Assembly (NCBI GenBank): GCA_003117195.1
Contig: BDSI01000003.1
Coordinates: 1,116,001 to 1,180,000 of the forward strand
Source of the DNA: Eudorina sp. 2006-703-Eu-15
Taxonomy: Eukaryota; Chlorophyta; Chlorophyceae; Chlamydomonadales; Volvocaceae
Direction: 5' to 3'
DNA length: 64,000 bases
Shown piece after piece: positions 61,882 through 64,000 of the stretch. The position numbers were made by a program, and so were the translations under genes. Under the pieces are notes generated by a model. That model did not search any database. It saw only the letters and a list, made by a program, of their open reading frames with translations, and had not been told where the DNA came from. The first letter of the stretch is position 1. Every line of letters starts with the position of its first letter.

Positions 61882-62082
61882 TCACTCGTTGAAGTCCAGG
61901 GACGACAGCGGCGAGGGCGGCTGCGACGGCGGGGCGAGGGGCTTGGTGGCCGCGAACATTATGAACTGCCAGTTGCGGTCCCGCCGGAAGTCCTGCAGCC
62001 CCACCGCCTCGCACAGGTCGCGGAGCTCCTGCTCCTCCCAGTACTTCATTTGGGCGGCGCCGCGGGGGTTCAGGGGAAGCGC
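61882..62082 (-). CDS. Last exon of a SAM-dependent methyltransferase (5' part outside the window)
   Basis: A 66-codon terminal exon plus TGA, entered in phase 0 after a long C-run and CAG. It encodes QMKYWEEQELRDLCEAVGLQ, then DFRRDRNWQFIMFAATKP and a Pro/Ser tail ending LSSLDFNE. This is the typical C-terminus of UbiE/Coq5-like class I methyltransferases, close to plant plastid proteins of the At1g78140/At2g41040 type (family knowledge). The preceding exon, with the SAM-binding motifs, was not found between 62083 and 64000, so the intron is long or the upstream exons lie beyond the window. Confidence 0.72.
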   Translation of the reverse strand, partial: ALPLNPRGAAQMKYWEEQELRDLCEAVGLQDFRRDRNWQFIMFAATKPLAPPSQPPSPLSSLDFNE

Positions 62083-64000
62083 CTGGGGGGGGGGTTAAGA
62101 GCAGGAGGACGGACGGGGGTGGAGGGGGCGGAGGGGCGGGAGCGCGGTCTTTATTGGTTGTTTTACCCAGGAGGGGAAGCGGGAGCCACGGACGGGGGAC
62201 GTGAGGGTCAGAGCAGGGCCGGGCCGGGCCGGGCCAAGAGGAGCCTGGAGGTAAGGGGGGGTGAGCAGGAGGTTGTTCCGCGATTTCGCTGTTTTTTATT
62301 TGAGAAAAAGGGTTGAGCAGGTGGATTTTGGAGGGTGGGTGGATGGGGCGTTGAGGGCTGACAGGGAGGGGGAGGAGGGAGGAGGAGGGCGCGAACAGTG
62401 GCGCAGGCGGATGGGTGGAGGGGCCCAGGGCCCAGGGCCCAGGGCGAAGGGCGAAGGGCGAGGGGCGAGGCGGCAACCCATCCAGCGGGTTAGCTGCGGG
62501 GGAGGGTTCGTCCGGCGGGTCGGCAGCACCCGGGCTAAGGCCGTCCGGACGTGCGGGCGCCGGCGGGCGGAGGCGGCGCAGCGGATCATGAGCGCTGGAG
62601 TACTGGTGTACGGCGGCGCCCGTGGGCGCCCGTGGTTTCGGGGCTGTGGGAAACCCACCGGGTGGTTACGGCCCCGGTGGGCAGCGCCGGGGGTGCATGC
62701 AGTGCGGCGACGTTCGGGTTGGCGCCTCCTGACACGCACTCAAGCTGCGGGGCCCCAGTGAGCCCGAGTGGGGAGTGTGACTGAGTGAGTGAGCCCTAGA
62801 GGACCTTCGCCGCGCGCGAGCGGCCTTTCGAGGGCCCTGTGGTTCCCGGCGCGTCCCTTACTTGTCGCCAGGGGGGCATCGCGCTCTCTACGTGGTGTTA
62901 ATCCGCGTGCGCCCCACACGTCAGGTGTGTGTTTGAATCCGGGGGGCCCATCCCGCGACTGAAATTTGAATTCAAATTTTTAGTCCAGGGATGGGTATGG
63001 GACCCCTTGGATCTCGGCGACCGCTTGGCCGCGACAGCTGAGGTACGGTACCCCGGGAGGGACACCGCCCCCTCCCCCTCCGCATCAGCCTCCCCACTCG
63101 ACGGCGAGCAGATCGCCACCCTTGTTTCCCCGACTGGTGAGAGACGCCTAGAGAAAGAGAGAGACAAGAAAGCAGCAAGTTCGCCTAAACGTACTTGAGC
63201 ACTGAAATGTGAGTTTCGTCGAATGGACTTCGGCACTGAAATGTAAACGAAGTCAAATACTTGCCGGCCAACTTCCGTTCTGTGCGGGCACAGCAGCAGC
63301 AGCATCGCCCGGATCCGCCCCGCGGTTCAGACCCTCCCTCCTCCCCAGGTGTCGTTCAGAGGCAGCAGCGCCCCGCCCTTTCCCTCCCCAAAGCAACACC
63401 ACACCCTACAGGTATGTTGCCGCTGATTGGCTGCCCATCACATCAATTACCTCTCACGGCTGGATTGCTTGCGTGGCAAGCGACCGGATACCGCCTTCAC
63501 AGCAACGGAAGCAGGAACCGGATACACCGCGAGGCCCCGCGAAGAAACCCCCGACAGTTTATTTAATCCGGTATCGTTCCATCCGCCACGTCTCTCCTCT
63601 CCTGTCCTCTCGGCTCGTCCCTGTCCCCGTCCTCGCTCTTACTCCGCCTTAACCCCACCGCACCCATACCTCCCCAGGGCCCTCCATGCTTCTGCCCCCT
63701 CGGGTGGCCATGTGCCCCTACGACCGCGACCCAAGACGCGTAACCCCATGCGATGCAGAGGTGTGTGTGCGCACGGGACGGGCGCTAAGAGCCACATGCG
63801 GGCCCGCTTCCCACCGCTTCCCACCGCTTCCCCCGCGTGGTTCCCACCGCGCCTTCCGCCGCCCTCCCCGCACACCCGTTGGACAGTTCAGCATCTCGCT
63901 TCTCCCAGCCACTCCCTGAAGCAGGTCAAAGACGGACCAGTAAGGCCAACCCCATACCTCTCAACCCCCAAAACCCCAAACCCCACGCCCGGCATGTGCC
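62083..64000. other. Probable long intron or upstream part of the methyltransferase gene
   Basis: No exon could be supported on either strand. Contains a dispersed-motif copy at 62276-62312, an 18-bp perfect palindrome at 62962-62979 and a direct repeat of CACTGAAATGT near 63199 and 63234. The right edge is C-rich, like intron 3' ends elsewhere in the window. Confidence 0.4.

Overview
The window reads as nuclear DNA of a green alga of the Chlamydomonas/Volvox group. It is very GC-rich, its genes are densely interrupted by GT-AG introns full of G-runs, C-runs and simple repeats, its poly(A) signals are of the TGTAA type, and it encodes an axonemal (flagellar) dynein. Species cannot be named from sequence alone. 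No bacterial, CRISPR, rRNA or intact tRNA feature was seen.

Layout. (1) 390-26834 (+): 47 exons of an axonemal inner-arm dynein heavy chain, from the linker to the stop codon. The N-terminal roughly 1000 residues lie to the left of the window. The joined exons give 9102 nt with no frame break. (2) 29316-33399 (-): a five-exon GT61/DUF563-type glycosyltransferase (720 aa), convergent with the dynein. (3) 34652-39596 (-): a ten-exon zinc alcohol dehydrogenase of the cinnamyl-alcohol-dehydrogenase type (416 aa) with a likely organelle transit peptide. (4) 40516-41783 (+): a two-exon, multi-pass membrane protein of unknown function, divergent from the dehydrogenase. (5) 44001-48910 (-): a nine-exon ZIP-family zinc transporter (430 aa). 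(6) About 49-52.8 kb: a lower-GC stretch without a convincing gene. (7) 52811-57083 (+): a three-exon, 1175-aa protein with a single Myb repeat, a glutamine-rich segment and a BACK-like C-terminal region. (8) 57.1-61.9 kb: no supported gene. (9) 61882-62082 (-): the last exon of a SAM-dependent methyltransferase whose other exons lie to the right.

The neighbours do not form an obvious pathway. Each gene is a separate eukaryotic transcription unit: a flagellar motor, a Golgi glycosyltransferase, a zinc dehydrogenase, a zinc transporter, a putative transcription regulator and a putative plastid methyltransferase.

The most unusual signal is in the introns. Most open with a G-rich tract just after GT and close with a C-rich tract just before AG, so their two ends are complementary. 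Relics of several short dispersed repeat families recur inside introns of the dynein, glycosyltransferase, dehydrogenase and transporter genes, on both strands. Their C-rich end usually faces the nearest exon. This suggests that mobile, MITE- or introner-like elements built or reshaped these introns.
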